A stretch of DNA of 64,000 nt from Burkholderiaceae bacterium (GTDB taxonomy: Bacteria > Pseudomonadota > Gammaproteobacteria > Burkholderiales > Burkholderiaceae_C). The position numbers and the translations under genes are program-made. Positions 38,107 through 47,102 of this stretch are shown in pieces. The number at the start of each line of letters is the position of its first letter. The first letter of the stretch is position 1. The notes under the pieces are model-generated. The model did no database searches. It worked only from the letters and a program-made list of their open reading frames with translations, and was not told where the DNA came from. The DNA lies in the NCBI GenBank assembly GCA_017848435.1, contig JAFEHU010000056.1:179287-243286 (forward strand), written 5' to 3'.

Positions 38107-39396
38107 TCAGTCAGTGGCTTCAATCTCGGCTGCGTCTGTCAGCCTACGAATCGTCAACTCGCAACGCTTTTCAATCGCATCGACTATCTGTGCAAGAACA
38201 GGGTGACTGTTTCCCTGCTGCTCAAAATCTTTCAGCGTATTCAATGCGAGTGGCGGCAAACGGCAGGCGATATCCAAAATTCGTTTGATGGTCTGTGCTG
38301 GTGATAGGCCGGCGTCCGCCGCGAACTGTTTCCAGTGCCTGGCAAGTACCTCGGAGAATTTGTACTTGCTGCCAATCTTCATGGCCATCTTTTCAGAAAA
38401 CTGGGGATAGACGGCTGTGCACAGCACGTCATACACGGGCGCAAGCACAGCACCTCGTTCGCTGTAAAGCAAAGAGAAGTTTTTCCCGTGCGCGTCGTTG
38501 TTGCCAAGCAGCGCATTGAAAACAAAGGCGTCCAACAACCTGAGAATCTGCGGCGCACTCGGGCGCGTGGCTTGTCTCAGCAGTGCAAACGCTTGCGCCG
38601 CACTGGGGCCGCCCTCGTTTTGGTACTTCTCAGTAGACACGATGCCCAGGGCTTGGCAAAAGTCTTCTTGGTGCACCCGCTGGATTTTTGGCGTGCGTTG
38701 CCTGTCGTAGCGTTCAACCAATAAGTAATGCCGATCTTCAACACTGTGGATGCGTGTCTTTGCAACGTTCAACTTCAGTGCCACTGCAAGCGCCATGCAA
38801 AAGCCCTCGTTGAACACACTGCCCTCTGCACTGGCGATGGGTGGTTTCAGGATGTGTGTACTGGGCGAACCGAACAGTGGCAGGCCAATTCGCATGCCAG
38901 ATGCGTCAGCTTCGGCCACCACCGGCAGCTTGTTTTGTGCTCCGGCCAGCGAAAGGCGCAGGCCGTCATCACCCGCCCGCATCGGGCGCAATGGCATCTC
39001 GTCCAGTACCTTGACCAACTCGTCATCGTCTAGCCACTGAACTGTCGGTTGAGCGTCTTGTGCGACAGGAAATTGTCCCTGCGGCAGCAGCGTGATCGCA
39101 CCTGCGCACTCACCGCCGATGCCATCCAGGAGCGCAAACTCGTTCTGCCGGGTGACGTGCAGAGTCTGCGCAATCGCTTTTCGAACATTGCCTTCTGGAA
39201 GGAGTCCCTCAAAGAAAGGTCGCGTTGCGCGGTCATCAAATGGGTCAGATTGCAGCGGTAGTGACTGTGAAAGGGAAACGCGCTGAGAGTTTGTAGCCAA
39301 CCATGCAGGCGCATAAGCGAAGCTCATCCGGCCGTCGACCTGCGACAGGGTCCCAACATGCGCATCCAGCAACCAGACGTCGAGTTGTTTGGCCAT
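38107..39396 (-). CDS. hipA: HipA-family serine/threonine kinase toxin
   Basis: Kinase of the HipA toxin family, about 430 residues. Seen are the family N-terminal domain (FFEGLLPEGNVRKAIAQ), LSLAGAQNKLPV, the ATP-anchoring STHILKPPIASAEGSVFNEGF, the catalytic loop NALLGNNDAHGKNFSLLY and the metal-binding LAPVYDVLCTAVYP. In E. coli HipA phosphorylates glutamyl-tRNA synthetase and causes growth arrest; the target here is unknown. The ATG at 39396 shares a base with the hipB stop (TGATG); a GTG three bases upstream is an alternative. It sits between brxC and pglX on the BREX strand. Confidence 0.9.
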   Translation of the reverse strand: MAKQLDVWLLDAHVGTLSQVDGRMSFAYAPAWLATNSQRVSLSQSLPLQSDPFDDRATRPFFEGLLPEGNVRKAIAQTLHVTRQNEFALLDGIGGECAGAITLLPQGQFPVAQDAQPTVQWLDDDELVKVLDEMPLRPMRAGDDGLRLSLAGAQNKLPVVAEADASGMRIGLPLFGSPSTHILKPPIASAEGSVFNEGFCMALAVALKLNVAKTRIHSVEDRHYLLVERYDRQRTPKIQRVHQEDFCQALGIVSTEKYQNEGGPSAAQAFALLRQATRPSAPQILRLLDAFVFNALLGNNDAHGKNFSLLYSERGAVLAPVYDVLCTAVYPQFSEKMAMKIGSKYKFSEVLARHWKQFAADAGLSPAQTIKRILDIACRLPPLALNTLKDFEQQGNSHPVLAQIVDAIEKRCELTIRRLTDAAEIEATD

Positions 39397-39647
39397 CACG
39401 TGCTTCCGCCGGATTTGGAGTCTGGCTTCAATGCCAGGCCAGCCAGCATGAAAGTCCCGCCAAGCGCCTGTACAACGCGCAAGGTTTGCTCCAAACGAAT
39501 GGTGGGTTTGCCAGCCTCTAGATCGACGATGAACCGAACACCCACCCCGGCTGCCAGTGCCAGTTGTGGCTGCGTTAAGCCCAGTTGCTTGCGGGCTGCA
39601 CGCGCCACCTCTCCAAGCGTTGCGGGGGTGTCAATGGTGGTTGGCAT
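39396..39647 (-). CDS. hipB: HipB-family antitoxin, XRE helix-turn-helix
   Basis: DNA-binding antitoxin of 83 residues with an XRE-type helix-turn-helix (LGEVARAARKQLGLTQPQLALAAGVGVRFIVDLEAGKPT, read in two pieces around residues 8-45), followed by IRLEQTLRVVQALGG. It should repress its own promoter together with HipA. Three near-identical candidate operators lie immediately upstream, between it and brxC. Its stop is coupled to the hipA start. Confidence 0.9.
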   Translation of the reverse strand: MPTTIDTPATLGEVARAARKQLGLTQPQLALAAGVGVRFIVDLEAGKPTIRLEQTLRVVQALGGTFMLAGLALKPDSKSGGST

Positions 39648-39657
39648 TTAATTTCCT

Positions 39658-39767
39658 GTTCGGTAAATTATTGCCAATCGAGTCGTCAAAATCAAGATTT
39701 ATTTACTGAACGGTAAATATCAGGTCCAAACCAACAAGGATTCGGATAAATGACCCGTTCGGTAAAT
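39658..39767. promoter_or_regulatory. Three spaced operator-like repeats upstream of hipB
   Basis: GTTCGGTAAAT at 39658-39668, GAACGGTAAAT at 39708-39718 and GTTCGGTAAAT at 39757-39767 are spaced 50 and 49 nt apart. The middle copy is part of a dyad (ATTTAC/GTAAAT, 39701-39718). They fill the short hipB-brxC gap and are probably HipB binding sites controlling hipBA and possibly the downstream pglX-ariA-ariB-pglZ-brxL genes. Confidence 0.65.
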
Positions 39768-39774
39768 ATCGAGC

Positions 39775-42700
39775 TCATTCCACCCTTACCTTGCTCCCTG
39801 CACGCACCGCAGACAGCAACTCGGATTTGAGCTTGCCAATGTACTCATCGACGTCTGAATCACTTTCAAGGTAGCTCTTGCTTGACAGTGCCGCCGCACG
39901 GACAACCCGAGGCGGCTTGACCAGCTGGGGCACAACATTGGGCTGCCCAGTCTGCACGGATGTGGCCGCGTCGCCCTGGGATGCCACATGTGCTGGCTTC
40001 GTCATGGATACCGCATGCGCGGCCTCAATGAGGCCAATGGCATCGTCCATGGCATCTGCGCCCTGTCCTTGGAGATACAGGATCTGGGCAATACTGGACT
40101 GGCCGGCGATGCGGGTTTTAAGGCTCTGCAGAGATTGCAACGCGTTGTTGCTCAACTCTGGGGATGCAGCCGAGGCGTCGAGTCGTTTTTGAACTTCAGC
40201 GATTTTTTCATCCAGGGACAAAAGTGATTTTTCTCGCTTGTCTTGGGCCAGCTGCTCATTCACGGCCATCACAGTCGCCAACAGTGGGTCGATGCGATTG
40301 ACCTGACTGTAGGGTTTGGGGTTGTCTCTGATCTGCATGAGATCCGACAACGCCGTGGCCGCCTGCGGGACCTTCTTCAACGCCTCTTTGTTGTCTGAGA
40401 CCGCTTGCAGCCCATCCAACAGCTTGCGCCAAGCAGAAATCTGGCTTTTGTAGAAATTGATCAGGTCATGGATGGTGTCGGACGTGTCCAGCCAGGCCGA
40501 CTTATCTTCTACCAAGGCATGGATGAAAGCAAAAGCATCGCGCGTGCTGAGCTGCTGGGCGATCTGGGAGAGCGCTGCATCGATTTCGGCTTTACCCGGG
40601 TAATACGGGCTCGATGCACTCAGCGAATAGCTCTTGAGCTCGGTCTGCCACTCCGTCAAACGAACGCGGAAATCGGCGACCAGGCCGTCCTCATCGTCTC
40701 GACCCAGTTTCTGGAACAAATCCTTGTAGAGGTCACGGGCTCGCTTCAGACTGGTGGCGTCAGCGGTCTTGCGCTTGAGGATGGAAACTTGTTTGAAGCG
40801 TACCGCTTTGGTCAGCGGATCAATGGCTGCTGCTGGATCAAGATCGGTACCCTCAGACATCAGCTTGATTTCACCAGCCATGAAGAGGCGAGCAATCAAC
40901 AGAACAGTTTCCCATTCGGGGCGCCAGCCCCAGGGAACTCCCGTGAACCGATCCACCACATCGGACAACAAAACTCGGCTGCCGCTGGCCGCCAAATGAA
41001 GGTAGTCACGAACCTCTTTGATGGCCAGTGAATTGCCCTCCTCGCCGCCCAAATTAAGGTCAGGCCGACTCAGGTTGTCGGCGCTGAGAACGGCCTTGAT
41101 CTCGGAGATGGGGTCAGGCTGGCGAACCTTGAGATAAGGAAGCTTGCTGTACGTATTTGTGACGAGGTAGTTCAGCAAGTCATCCAGAATCTTGTCTGGG
41201 CCATTCGCCTTGATACCGATCGGTTGCCCCAAGGCAAAGAACTCGCCCTCCACGATCAGCGCTGAAAGCTGGCTCACCAAGCGCGTGCGCCGCTCACGGT
41301 TTTCGTCCTTGCGGTCGGCCAAGATACGCTTCAAGGACGGCGTTGCTTGGTCTGCTTTCGGACTGACGATGTACTTTTCTATCTGAAGGTAAAGCGCCAG
41401 CTCAATGTCCAGACGATCCCCCTCGCCCATGCGGACGATGGCGCGACCTGCACCCTCACTGCTCCTCAGAATGCATTTGGACGACTGCAGCTTTTCAAAA
41501 TCATCGCCCAGTGGCGTCAAAACCTCGAAAGTCAAAGCATGGCTGGCTTGCCGCCAGGGTGCGCCATCCAGCAGACGATTGAACTCGTAATCGGCCTTGG
41601 TGTCACGATGCCGCACCTTGGTCTGGCCGCTAAAGATCTCGTCGAACACAAGCTCTGCCAACAAACGAGATTTTTCGGCGGCAGACACCTCCACATGGCC
41701 GATCTCTCGCGCCACATCGCGCTCTTCATTGGTCAGAAAAAACCAAAGATCGCCATTCCTGCTGACCAAGCGCTGCTGCTCTAGTCGGGCCAGGCTTTCC
41801 TGAATCTTCCGCTTCAGACTCAGCTTGTCAGCATCAATTTGATCGATGCACAAGGTGGCGAGGTTGTCGATGTTGGGTTTGACGATGTCCGGGATGTACC
41901 GAATCAAAAACATCGCCTTCAACAACAGGCTGTCGTAGGGCTGAAGGGATGGGTTGTCTGGCGCCTCGTCAATGGAACGCTTGGCCATGCCATCAATGAA
42001 GCTCTCAATCGATGGGTAGAAGTCATAGAGCGGCACCAGGATGTCGGTACCTTTGGCGGCGTTGCAAACAGCCGCAGACTGAAACGCGTCCAGCAGAGAG
42101 CGCTCACCGCGCGAGAGGTGCTTTCCGGTCGCACCCACTTTGCGAATGGACTCGAAGATCTTCTGCAACAGCGTGAACTGGTAAGGAGCAAACGGGTAGC
42201 AAGCGGAGAACTCCTCGGCGTCCTTGTAGGCGCGCAGACTTACCGACGTGCCAACAAAGCCAAGTTGGTTGTTGATCACGTCACTTTTGCCAGCGAACAC
42301 CTGGCTCAGTGCGAGCTTCGCACCCTCGGTTTTGGACAGCAAACGCTCACCAATCACTTCATCGGTATTGCTGCTGGCCAACGACAGGCGGGTGTGGAAG
42401 CGACCCTGAATCTTGGAAAAGTCTTGGCTCTTGGCCTTGTTCGCATCGCCAATGGCCGCGTCGATGTCTTCCTGACTGGTCACAATGACCCACGCTCGCC
42501 CCTTGCACTGAACGCCCAATTGCTCGGTGATCGTCTGCAGGCTGAGCATCAACTGCGAGTTGGCACCGATGAACTGGCCCACCTCGTCCACCAGGAAAAT
42601 TACTTTGTGGTGGTTGGGCTGAGTCGCCAGGTAGTCGTTGACGACCTTGGCAAAGCCTTCGATGTTGATTCGGTAGGTGTCACGGGCATTGTCAAACCAC

Positions 42701-43401
42701 TGCCCAGCAGACTCCGGCGACATCTTGAGCGCCTTGGCCAAAGCGACCACGATGTCGTCTCGCAGAAAATCCACCGCGTCTCGCTCTTGGACCCACGTGC
42801 TGCCGTTGGAAGCGGCAAACGCGCTTTGGAACACGTCGAAGGCACCTTTGGAGACCAGGTACCTTTCCATCTCTGCGATGTGCGGTGCGTTTCCAGCGAA
42901 TCCGAGCTTCTCGTTAAAGACCCGCAGAAAGACCTGCAAGATGGCATCGCGGTCTGACTTGCTGTCTGCCTTGGCATCAATATTGAAAAGGATCACGTCA
43001 GCCGTGCCGTGCACAGCACGCTGAATGTCAGCGAGGAGCATGGCGTCTTTGATCTTCTGATGGTCAAAAAAAGCAGCCGCACTCTTTTTGACGCCCGTGA
43101 CAGGATTCACCGATTCGATGTTCTCCAGCAAATAGGACAAGATTTTGATGAAGTGCGACTTTCCCGAGCCGAAGAATCCAGATACCCACACGCCCATTCG
43201 GTCAGTGACAGCGGCATCTTGGGGACGGTCAATGGCGGCGAGGTAAGCATCGAAAAACCGTCGCAAGTAGTCGCTGATCTGCCTGGTCACGACATACTCT
43301 TCCAGCTCTTGCCAGACGCTTGCAGCATCCATTTGGTCGGCTTTGATGACGCCATTGATCGGTCGATCGATGGGTTTGACAAATAGCTCTCTGATGATCA
43401 T
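39775..43401 (-). CDS. brxC: BREX system P-loop ATPase BrxC
   Basis: Large cytoplasmic ATPase of 1208 residues (also called PglY-like). It begins MIIRELFVKPIDRPINGVIKA and has Walker A VWVSGFFGSGKSHFIK at about 71-86, the signature block KVIFLVDEVGQFIGANSQLM with Walker B near residue 270, and VIVTSQEDIDAAIG. Its exact role in BREX is unknown, but it is required for both methylation and defence. It follows brxB by 47 nt. Downstream, the hipBA promoter region separates it from the rest of the operon, so pglX may be read from either promoter. Confidence 0.94.
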   Translation of the reverse strand: MIIRELFVKPIDRPINGVIKADQMDAASVWQELEEYVVTRQISDYLRRFFDAYLAAIDRPQDAAVTDRMGVWVSGFFGSGKSHFIKILSYLLENIESVNPVTGVKKSAAAFFDHQKIKDAMLLADIQRAVHGTADVILFNIDAKADSKSDRDAILQVFLRVFNEKLGFAGNAPHIAEMERYLVSKGAFDVFQSAFAASNGSTWVQERDAVDFLRDDIVVALAKALKMSPESAGQWFDNARDTYRINIEGFAKVVNDYLATQPNHHKVIFLVDEVGQFIGANSQLMLSLQTITEQLGVQCKGRAWVIVTSQEDIDAAIGDANKAKSQDFSKIQGRFHTRLSLASSNTDEVIGERLLSKTEGAKLALSQVFAGKSDVINNQLGFVGTSVSLRAYKDAEEFSACYPFAPYQFTLLQKIFESIRKVGATGKHLSRGERSLLDAFQSAAVCNAAKGTDILVPLYDFYPSIESFIDGMAKRSIDEAPDNPSLQPYDSLLLKAMFLIRYIPDIVKPNIDNLATLCIDQIDADKLSLKRKIQESLARLEQQRLVSRNGDLWFFLTNEERDVAREIGHVEVSAAEKSRLLAELVFDEIFSGQTKVRHRDTKADYEFNRLLDGAPWRQASHALTFEVLTPLGDDFEKLQSSKCILRSSEGAGRAIVRMGEGDRLDIELALYLQIEKYIVSPKADQATPSLKRILADRKDENRERRTRLVSQLSALIVEGEFFALGQPIGIKANGPDKILDDLLNYLVTNTYSKLPYLKVRQPDPISEIKAVLSADNLSRPDLNLGGEEGNSLAIKEVRDYLHLAASGSRVLLSDVVDRFTGVPWGWRPEWETVLLIARLFMAGEIKLMSEGTDLDPAAAIDPLTKAVRFKQVSILKRKTADATSLKRARDLYKDLFQKLGRDDEDGLVADFRVRLTEWQTELKSYSLSASSPYYPGKAEIDAALSQIAQQLSTRDAFAFIHALVEDKSAWLDTSDTIHDLINFYKSQISAWRKLLDGLQAVSDNKEALKKVPQAATALSDLMQIRDNPKPYSQVNRIDPLLATVMAVNEQLAQDKREKSLLSLDEKIAEVQKRLDASAASPELSNNALQSLQSLKTRIAGQSSIAQILYLQGQGADAMDDAIGLIEAAHAVSMTKPAHVASQGDAATSVQTGQPNVVPQLVKPPRVVRAAALSSKSYLESDSDVDEYIGKLKSELLSAVRAGSKVRVE

Positions 43402-43448
43402 GGCGTCTGTACTGGTGGCTGCATGGAGGGGTTGAACAACTGGTCGCG

Positions 43449-44036
43449 CTACTTTGAGTCTGGAACCAATCGGAACGCACGGTAATAGTGGTCTTCTTCG
43501 AGGGTATTGAACAAGCGCAGAGAGTGGCCGTCGTATTTGCCTGGAAAAAACATCAGCAAGGGTGTATTTCCCATGATCGGATGCAGTGCTGAGAGCAGGG
43601 TATGAGTGCGCAGCATGGGGTATGCCGCACCCACCCCAGTCAAGATAAGCATGTCCAGGCTTGGGATGTCTACTTGCGAGGCAATTTTTTGGGCCAGCTT
43701 GTCTTCTTGAAGTACAGACCGAAGCGCAGCAAGGGCCTTGTCATTACCCTTGGATTTCTGCATTTCGATGGCTTTGTCGAGAAGCTTTCGCTCCTCCAGG
43801 ATGCCAGTGACAAGCGAAAACAAATCAACATTGACCGCTCGCAGCGGGGGTATATGTTTGCCTAGTGCATGCATCACCGTACCGGTCACGAAACTCCTGA
43901 CTTCGAGTTCGCGCTCTGGTGGATAGTCGAAAATCCAGAAGCCGATTTCATTGCCCAAGCCTTTACTGGCCAGAAAATCACTGGATGTGATGCGCGGCAA
44001 TATCTGATTAAGACGTTCGTCGAGTGAGTAGTTCAT
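43449..44036 (-). CDS. brxB: BREX system protein BrxB (DUF1788)
   Basis: Protein of 195 residues from the ATG at 44036, which overlaps the brxA stop by 4 nt (ATGA). It carries the DUF1788 blocks IGFWIFDYPPERELEVRSFV, LILTGVGAAYPMLRTHTLLSAL and PLLMFFPGKYDGHSLRLF, and its length is normal. It is small, soluble and essential for BREX in model systems; the biochemical function is not known. Confidence 0.93.
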   Translation of the reverse strand: MNYSLDERLNQILPRITSSDFLASKGLGNEIGFWIFDYPPERELEVRSFVTGTVMHALGKHIPPLRAVNVDLFSLVTGILEERKLLDKAIEMQKSKGNDKALAALRSVLQEDKLAQKIASQVDIPSLDMLILTGVGAAYPMLRTHTLLSALHPIMGNTPLLMFFPGKYDGHSLRLFNTLEEDHYYRAFRLVPDSK

Positions 44037-44626
44037 TTGGCAATGTCCATGCAATGCAAAGCATACCTATCTTCTTGCCGCATCAGATACCGACGCACTT
44101 CTGGATGCACCGACTGCGGGGTCAGCCGCAAGTTACGGACGCTGTCCAAATATTTGGCTTCGGCCAGTATTCGCAGGATCACCTGGAACAGCTTCAATTG
44201 GGTCGACTCCGACCAAGTCAGTACCGAGGCATCGATATGGCTGCATCCCGCCAGAAAATCTTGCCAACTGTGCTTGGTCAAGTCAGTTTCCAGGCCCTTG
44301 TAACGGGTCAGATAGACCTGCGACATGAAGTCGCCCAACAAGCGGCTGTGCTGGATTGATGCAGCGAGAAGGAGCTGCAGACAGACTTCATTGCCCCCAC
44401 TGACGATAAGCTGCCAGCCTGTCGAATCCAACGTCATGAGGCGCTTACGGATCAACGTAGCTTGGCGTTTGGCCGTAGCAGGAGAAGATTTTTGAAGGAT
44501 ATTGGTGGTGGTGATCGCTTCTTGCCACTGGTCTTCACTCGGCTCGGAAAGCAGAAGGTTGGCAAGACGTTTGCTTTCCAGTGGCATCAATGAGCCAGCG
44601 GAAATTTCTGCGTTAAACACACTCAT
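44033..44626 (-). CDS. brxA: BREX system protein BrxA (DUF1819)
   Basis: First gene of the type 1 BREX operon, 197 residues, DUF1819 family. Recognisable parts are SLMPLESKRLANLLL, TAKRQATLIRKRLMTLD, LLAASIQHSRLLGDFM, and RLTPQSVHPEVRRYLMRQ. Homologues are small DNA-binding proteins. The start MSVFNAEISAGSLMP fits the family. No WYL-type BrxR regulator is encoded next to it, in contrast to many BREX loci. Confidence 0.92.
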   Translation of the reverse strand: MSVFNAEISAGSLMPLESKRLANLLLSEPSEDQWQEAITTTNILQKSSPATAKRQATLIRKRLMTLDSTGWQLIVSGGNEVCLQLLLAASIQHSRLLGDFMSQVYLTRYKGLETDLTKHSWQDFLAGCSHIDASVLTWSESTQLKLFQVILRILAEAKYLDSVRNLRLTPQSVHPEVRRYLMRQEDRYALHCMDIAK

Positions 44627-44911
44627 AGTGACCAGTCATAAAGTCCGACTCTTTCACGATTGGGCTGGACCGACTGGAAATGCCATCGCCGCCCCAGTTC
44701 AAGGCTCCATTTGTCCGCCTATCAAAGAGTTTGCCTGAGTATCTGGGCATGACACCCAGCGACGCTGACATCACCTGTTCGGCCGGATGTGCAGGCTTTA
44801 CGTCTCAGATGAGGGAACCAACTTGTCTTGTATTTGACTACTGGTAATGGTCAGACATCGAACAAGCACCCTTTTGAGTGATGTTGAAGCCTGTAGTGGT
44901 GATTACGACAC
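44627..44911. promoter_or_regulatory. Region upstream of the BREX operon
   Basis: About 285 nt with no convincing gene; it must hold the brxA promoter on the minus strand. I see no clear -35/-10 pair or dyad and no regulator gene beside it. Confidence 0.4.
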
Positions 44912-45046
44912 CTAGGGCTCGGTTTTTCGCCTAACTCCAGTTGGCTTTTTTCGTTGGTAGAGCAACCTCAGGCAGTACAGAACGAACGCCAAAAGAACCA
45001 GCAATGCGACGGCGAACACCGCGAATACAGGGGATATTTTGTCCAT
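44912..45046 (-). CDS. Small single-span membrane protein (hypothetical)
   Basis: From the ATG at 45046 the 44-residue product is one hydrophobic helix (FAVFAVALLVLLAFVLYCL) followed by a strongly basic tail (YQRKKPTGVRRKTEP), a pattern giving a cytoplasmic C-terminus. GGA lies 7 nt upstream of the start. The open frame extends further upstream, but that part has no protein-like character. It lies just upstream of brxA on the same strand. Reality is uncertain. Confidence 0.35.
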   Translation of the reverse strand: MDKISPVFAVFAVALLVLLAFVLYCLRLLYQRKKPTGVRRKTEP

Positions 45047-45276
45047 CAAATGTCCAGTTGACAGTCGCTGTAGTCGGCGCAGGCCAGCCATCAACGCGCT
45101 CAATTGTTGAGCAACAACAGCCAGAACCACGCGCTCAAGCCGCCTAAACGAATTGCATTGATGAAATCCACTCAAACCGCAGGTTGCTTCTGCCTGGAAC
45201 AACACTTTACCGGCGCCGAACTTGAAGGACCATCATGCCGACACCTTTTTTGGAAAATCCGCGCCGTCGCAGCCGA

Positions 45277-45667
45277 TCAGTACACCGCCTCGCTTTTGAC
45301 CACCGCGCAGCCCAGCGCCACCGGAAGTAGCAAGGCATCGATGCCACCGCTTTTGTCTGTGAACCGCAGAACTCCAGCCATGGACTCAACGAAGGTGAAA
45401 TCCTTCAAAGTCGTTTCGCGGACCACGGCGCACGGTTTGTCCATGGGGATGATGGTGGTGTAGGCGCCCGAGCACTGGCCGCTGGGGCCAGGGGCAGTGT
45501 TCATGACCGACACCGTGCTGCCGTCCGGGTAGGGACGTACCAGGTGGGCGATGGACAACTTCTGGTCCGGGTCCTTTTTTGCGCCCGTCAGCAGAACCGC
45601 GTGGTCAGCGTCATTCATCAGAAAACTCGAAATCTGGCGGATTTTCGGCAAACAGGTTTTGACACCC
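45277..45667 (-). pseudogene. Main part of a secreted-protein gene split by the IS407-like element
   Basis: A minus-strand frame that enters straight from the insertion sequence (GVKTCLPKIRQISSFLMND) and runs to a normal stop at 45277. It has no start codon of its own. Cysteines in KTCLPKIRQ, GQCSGAYTT, KPCAVV and LGCAVV suggest disulfides in an exported protein. The missing N-terminus with signal peptide is found on the far side of the element (46938-47010). The two coding phases do not join exactly with the element boundaries I chose, so one or more bases differ or the boundary is off. Family not identified. Confidence 0.65.
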
Positions 45668-45726
45668 TGACCTGCCCCCCATAAACCGTACCGTCTATTT
45701 TTCCAAGGAGTCCATCAACCCGGAGA

Positions 45727-46002
45727 ATGATGGACATGAGAACCAGCAAGTTCAGCGAAGAACAGATCATTGGCTTTTTGCGCCAGGCCGAGGCCGGCAT
45801 GCCGATCAAAGAGATCGGTCGGCTTCACGGCTTCAGTGACGCCTCGTTTTACAAGTGGCGCGCCAAGTACGGTGGCATGGAAGCCTCCGAAGCCAAACGG
45901 CTGCGGGAATTGGAGCTGGAGAACAACAAGCTCAAGCGGCTGCTGGCAGAAGCCCACCTGGACATCCACGCCCTCAAGAGCGTTTTCGGCACAAAGCGCT
46001 AG
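45727..46002 (+). CDS. IS407-like transposase OrfA
   Basis: Protein of 91 residues with the IS3-type helix-turn-helix (FSEEQIIGFLRQAEAGMPIKEIGRLHG) written here in its usual order, FYKWRAKYGGM, and a leucine-zipper-like helix (LRELELENNKLKRLLAEAHL). GGAG lies just upstream. OrfB is in the -1 frame and overlaps it. Confidence 0.88.
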   Translation: MMDMRTSKFSEEQIIGFLRQAEAGMPIKEIGRLHGFSDASFYKWRAKYGGMEASEAKRLRELELENNKLKRLLAEAHLDIHALKSVFGTKR

Positions 46003-46880
46003 CCCCACAAGTCAAACGTGAGGCGGTTGGGCGCATGGTGAACGAACACCACATGTCCGAGCGCCATGCCTGTGCCCTTGTGGGGCTAAGCCGAGATACC
46101 TACCGCCACAGCGGCCACACCAGCGCGCTCAACGCCGAGCTGCGTGACAAAATCGTTGAGACCGCACACACCCGCCGGCGCTGGGGCTACCGGATGATTC
46201 ACGACGTATTGCGTCCGCAGTACCCAGGCATCAACCACAAGCGGGTCTACCGGATCTACACCGCCGAGGGCCTGTCCATTCGCAAGCGCAGGAAGACCAA
46301 GCGCATTGGCGTGCGTGTGCCCCTGGTGGCGGCCCTGTCGGTGAACCAGACTTGGAGCATGGACTTCGTCTCGGATGCCATCAGTCGGCCAGGCGCCGTG
46401 TCACGGCGAATCAAGTGCCTCACCGTCGCCGACGATTTCAGCCACGAATGTGTGGACATCACGGCCGACTTTGGGATCGGTGGTGCCTACGTGACCCGGC
46501 TTCTGGACCGGGCGGCCACGTTTCGTGGCTACCCTGAAGAGGTCAGGACCGACAACGGGCCGGAATTCACATGCCGGGCATTCATGACGTGGACGCAAAA
46601 GCACCACATCAAACACATCCTGATTGAGCCTGGGAGTCCGACCCAGAACGCCTACATCGAGAGTTTCAACGGCACCTTCCGGGACGAATGCCTGGACGAG
46701 AACTGGTTTGAATCTCTGGACCAGGCCCGCCACACGATCGCTGCATGGCGGACGGACTACAACGAAGTTCGGCCTCACAGCAGTTGCGGTCGAATGCCGC
46801 CGGCAACATTCGCCGCTTTGCATCGCCAGTTAACTGGCGATGCAAAGCAAACAACCAAACCCGATAAAGGCATCAGTTAA
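45855..46880 (+). CDS. IS407-like transposase OrfB (DDE integrase domain)
   Basis: The open frame runs from inside orfA; the recognisable protein begins at about 45,980 (ALAPQVKREAVGRMVNEHHM). The DDE residues are in WSMDFVSDAI, VRTDNGPEFTCRAF and SPTQNAYIESFNGTFRDECL, with the closing block RTDYNEVRPHSSCGRMPPA. It is full length and apparently intact. It is probably made as an OrfAB fusion by -1 frameshifting. Confidence 0.88.
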   Translation: MARQVRWHGSLRSQTAAGIGAGEQQAQAAAGRSPPGHPRPQERFRHKALAPQVKREAVGRMVNEHHMSERHACALVGLSRDTYRHSGHTSALNAELRDKIVETAHTRRRWGYRMIHDVLRPQYPGINHKRVYRIYTAEGLSIRKRRKTKRIGVRVPLVAALSVNQTWSMDFVSDAISRPGAVSRRIKCLTVADDFSHECVDITADFGIGGAYVTRLLDRAATFRGYPEEVRTDNGPEFTCRAFMTWTQKHHIKHILIEPGSPTQNAYIESFNGTFRDECLDENWFESLDQARHTIAAWRTDYNEVRPHSSCGRMPPATFAALHRQLTGDAKQTTKPDKGIS

Positions 46881-46937
46881 CCTTGCCAACCCCGGACTCT
46901 AGGAAGATTGATTGGTACGTCTGTTGGGGGCAGGTCA

Positions 46938-47010
46938 ACTTGGTGGGCTCTGCGAAAGCAAATGAGGTATTGAATATCACCAACAGGGTAAAGCAAACGA
47001 TGGATTTCAT
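46938..47010 (-). pseudogene. Signal-peptide end of the IS-split secreted-protein gene
   Basis: From the ATG at 47010 the frame reads a typical signal peptide (MKSIVCFTLLVIFNTSFAFA) followed by EPTK, then runs into the insertion sequence. It is the missing N-terminus of the frame at 45277-45667. Confidence 0.6.
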
Positions 47011-47102
47011 ACTTTTTGATTGATCCCGGAAAAAGAGCTTTGTGATTTGGTATTGTGAAAACGACTTCTCAATAAAGTAGTTTTCAGCGTCTGAGCACCC
47101 AA

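Larger units (their letters stand above)
45668..46937 (+). mobile_element. IS3-family insertion sequence, IS407-like group
   Basis: About 1.27 kb bounded by inverted ends: TGACCTGCCCCC at 45668 on the left, and its reverse complement at 46926-46937 on the right, with further partial matches inward (CCGTACC against GACGTACC). Two transposase frames in -1 register lie inside. The flanking four bases (ACCC and ACTT) do not form a duplication. The element splits a secreted-protein gene. It is a different group from the IS2-like copy at the other edge of the defence island, so the two do not form a composite transposon. Confidence 0.88.

Noticed and set aside
41839..42957. Long plus-strand open frame opposite brxC
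   Set aside because: It is the antisense of the BrxC Walker-domain region; no ribosome site or domain is seen and BrxC is unambiguous.
21504..46937. Composite transposon carrying the defence island
   Set aside because: The two bordering elements are of different IS3 groups with different ends, so they cannot move the intervening DNA as one unit.
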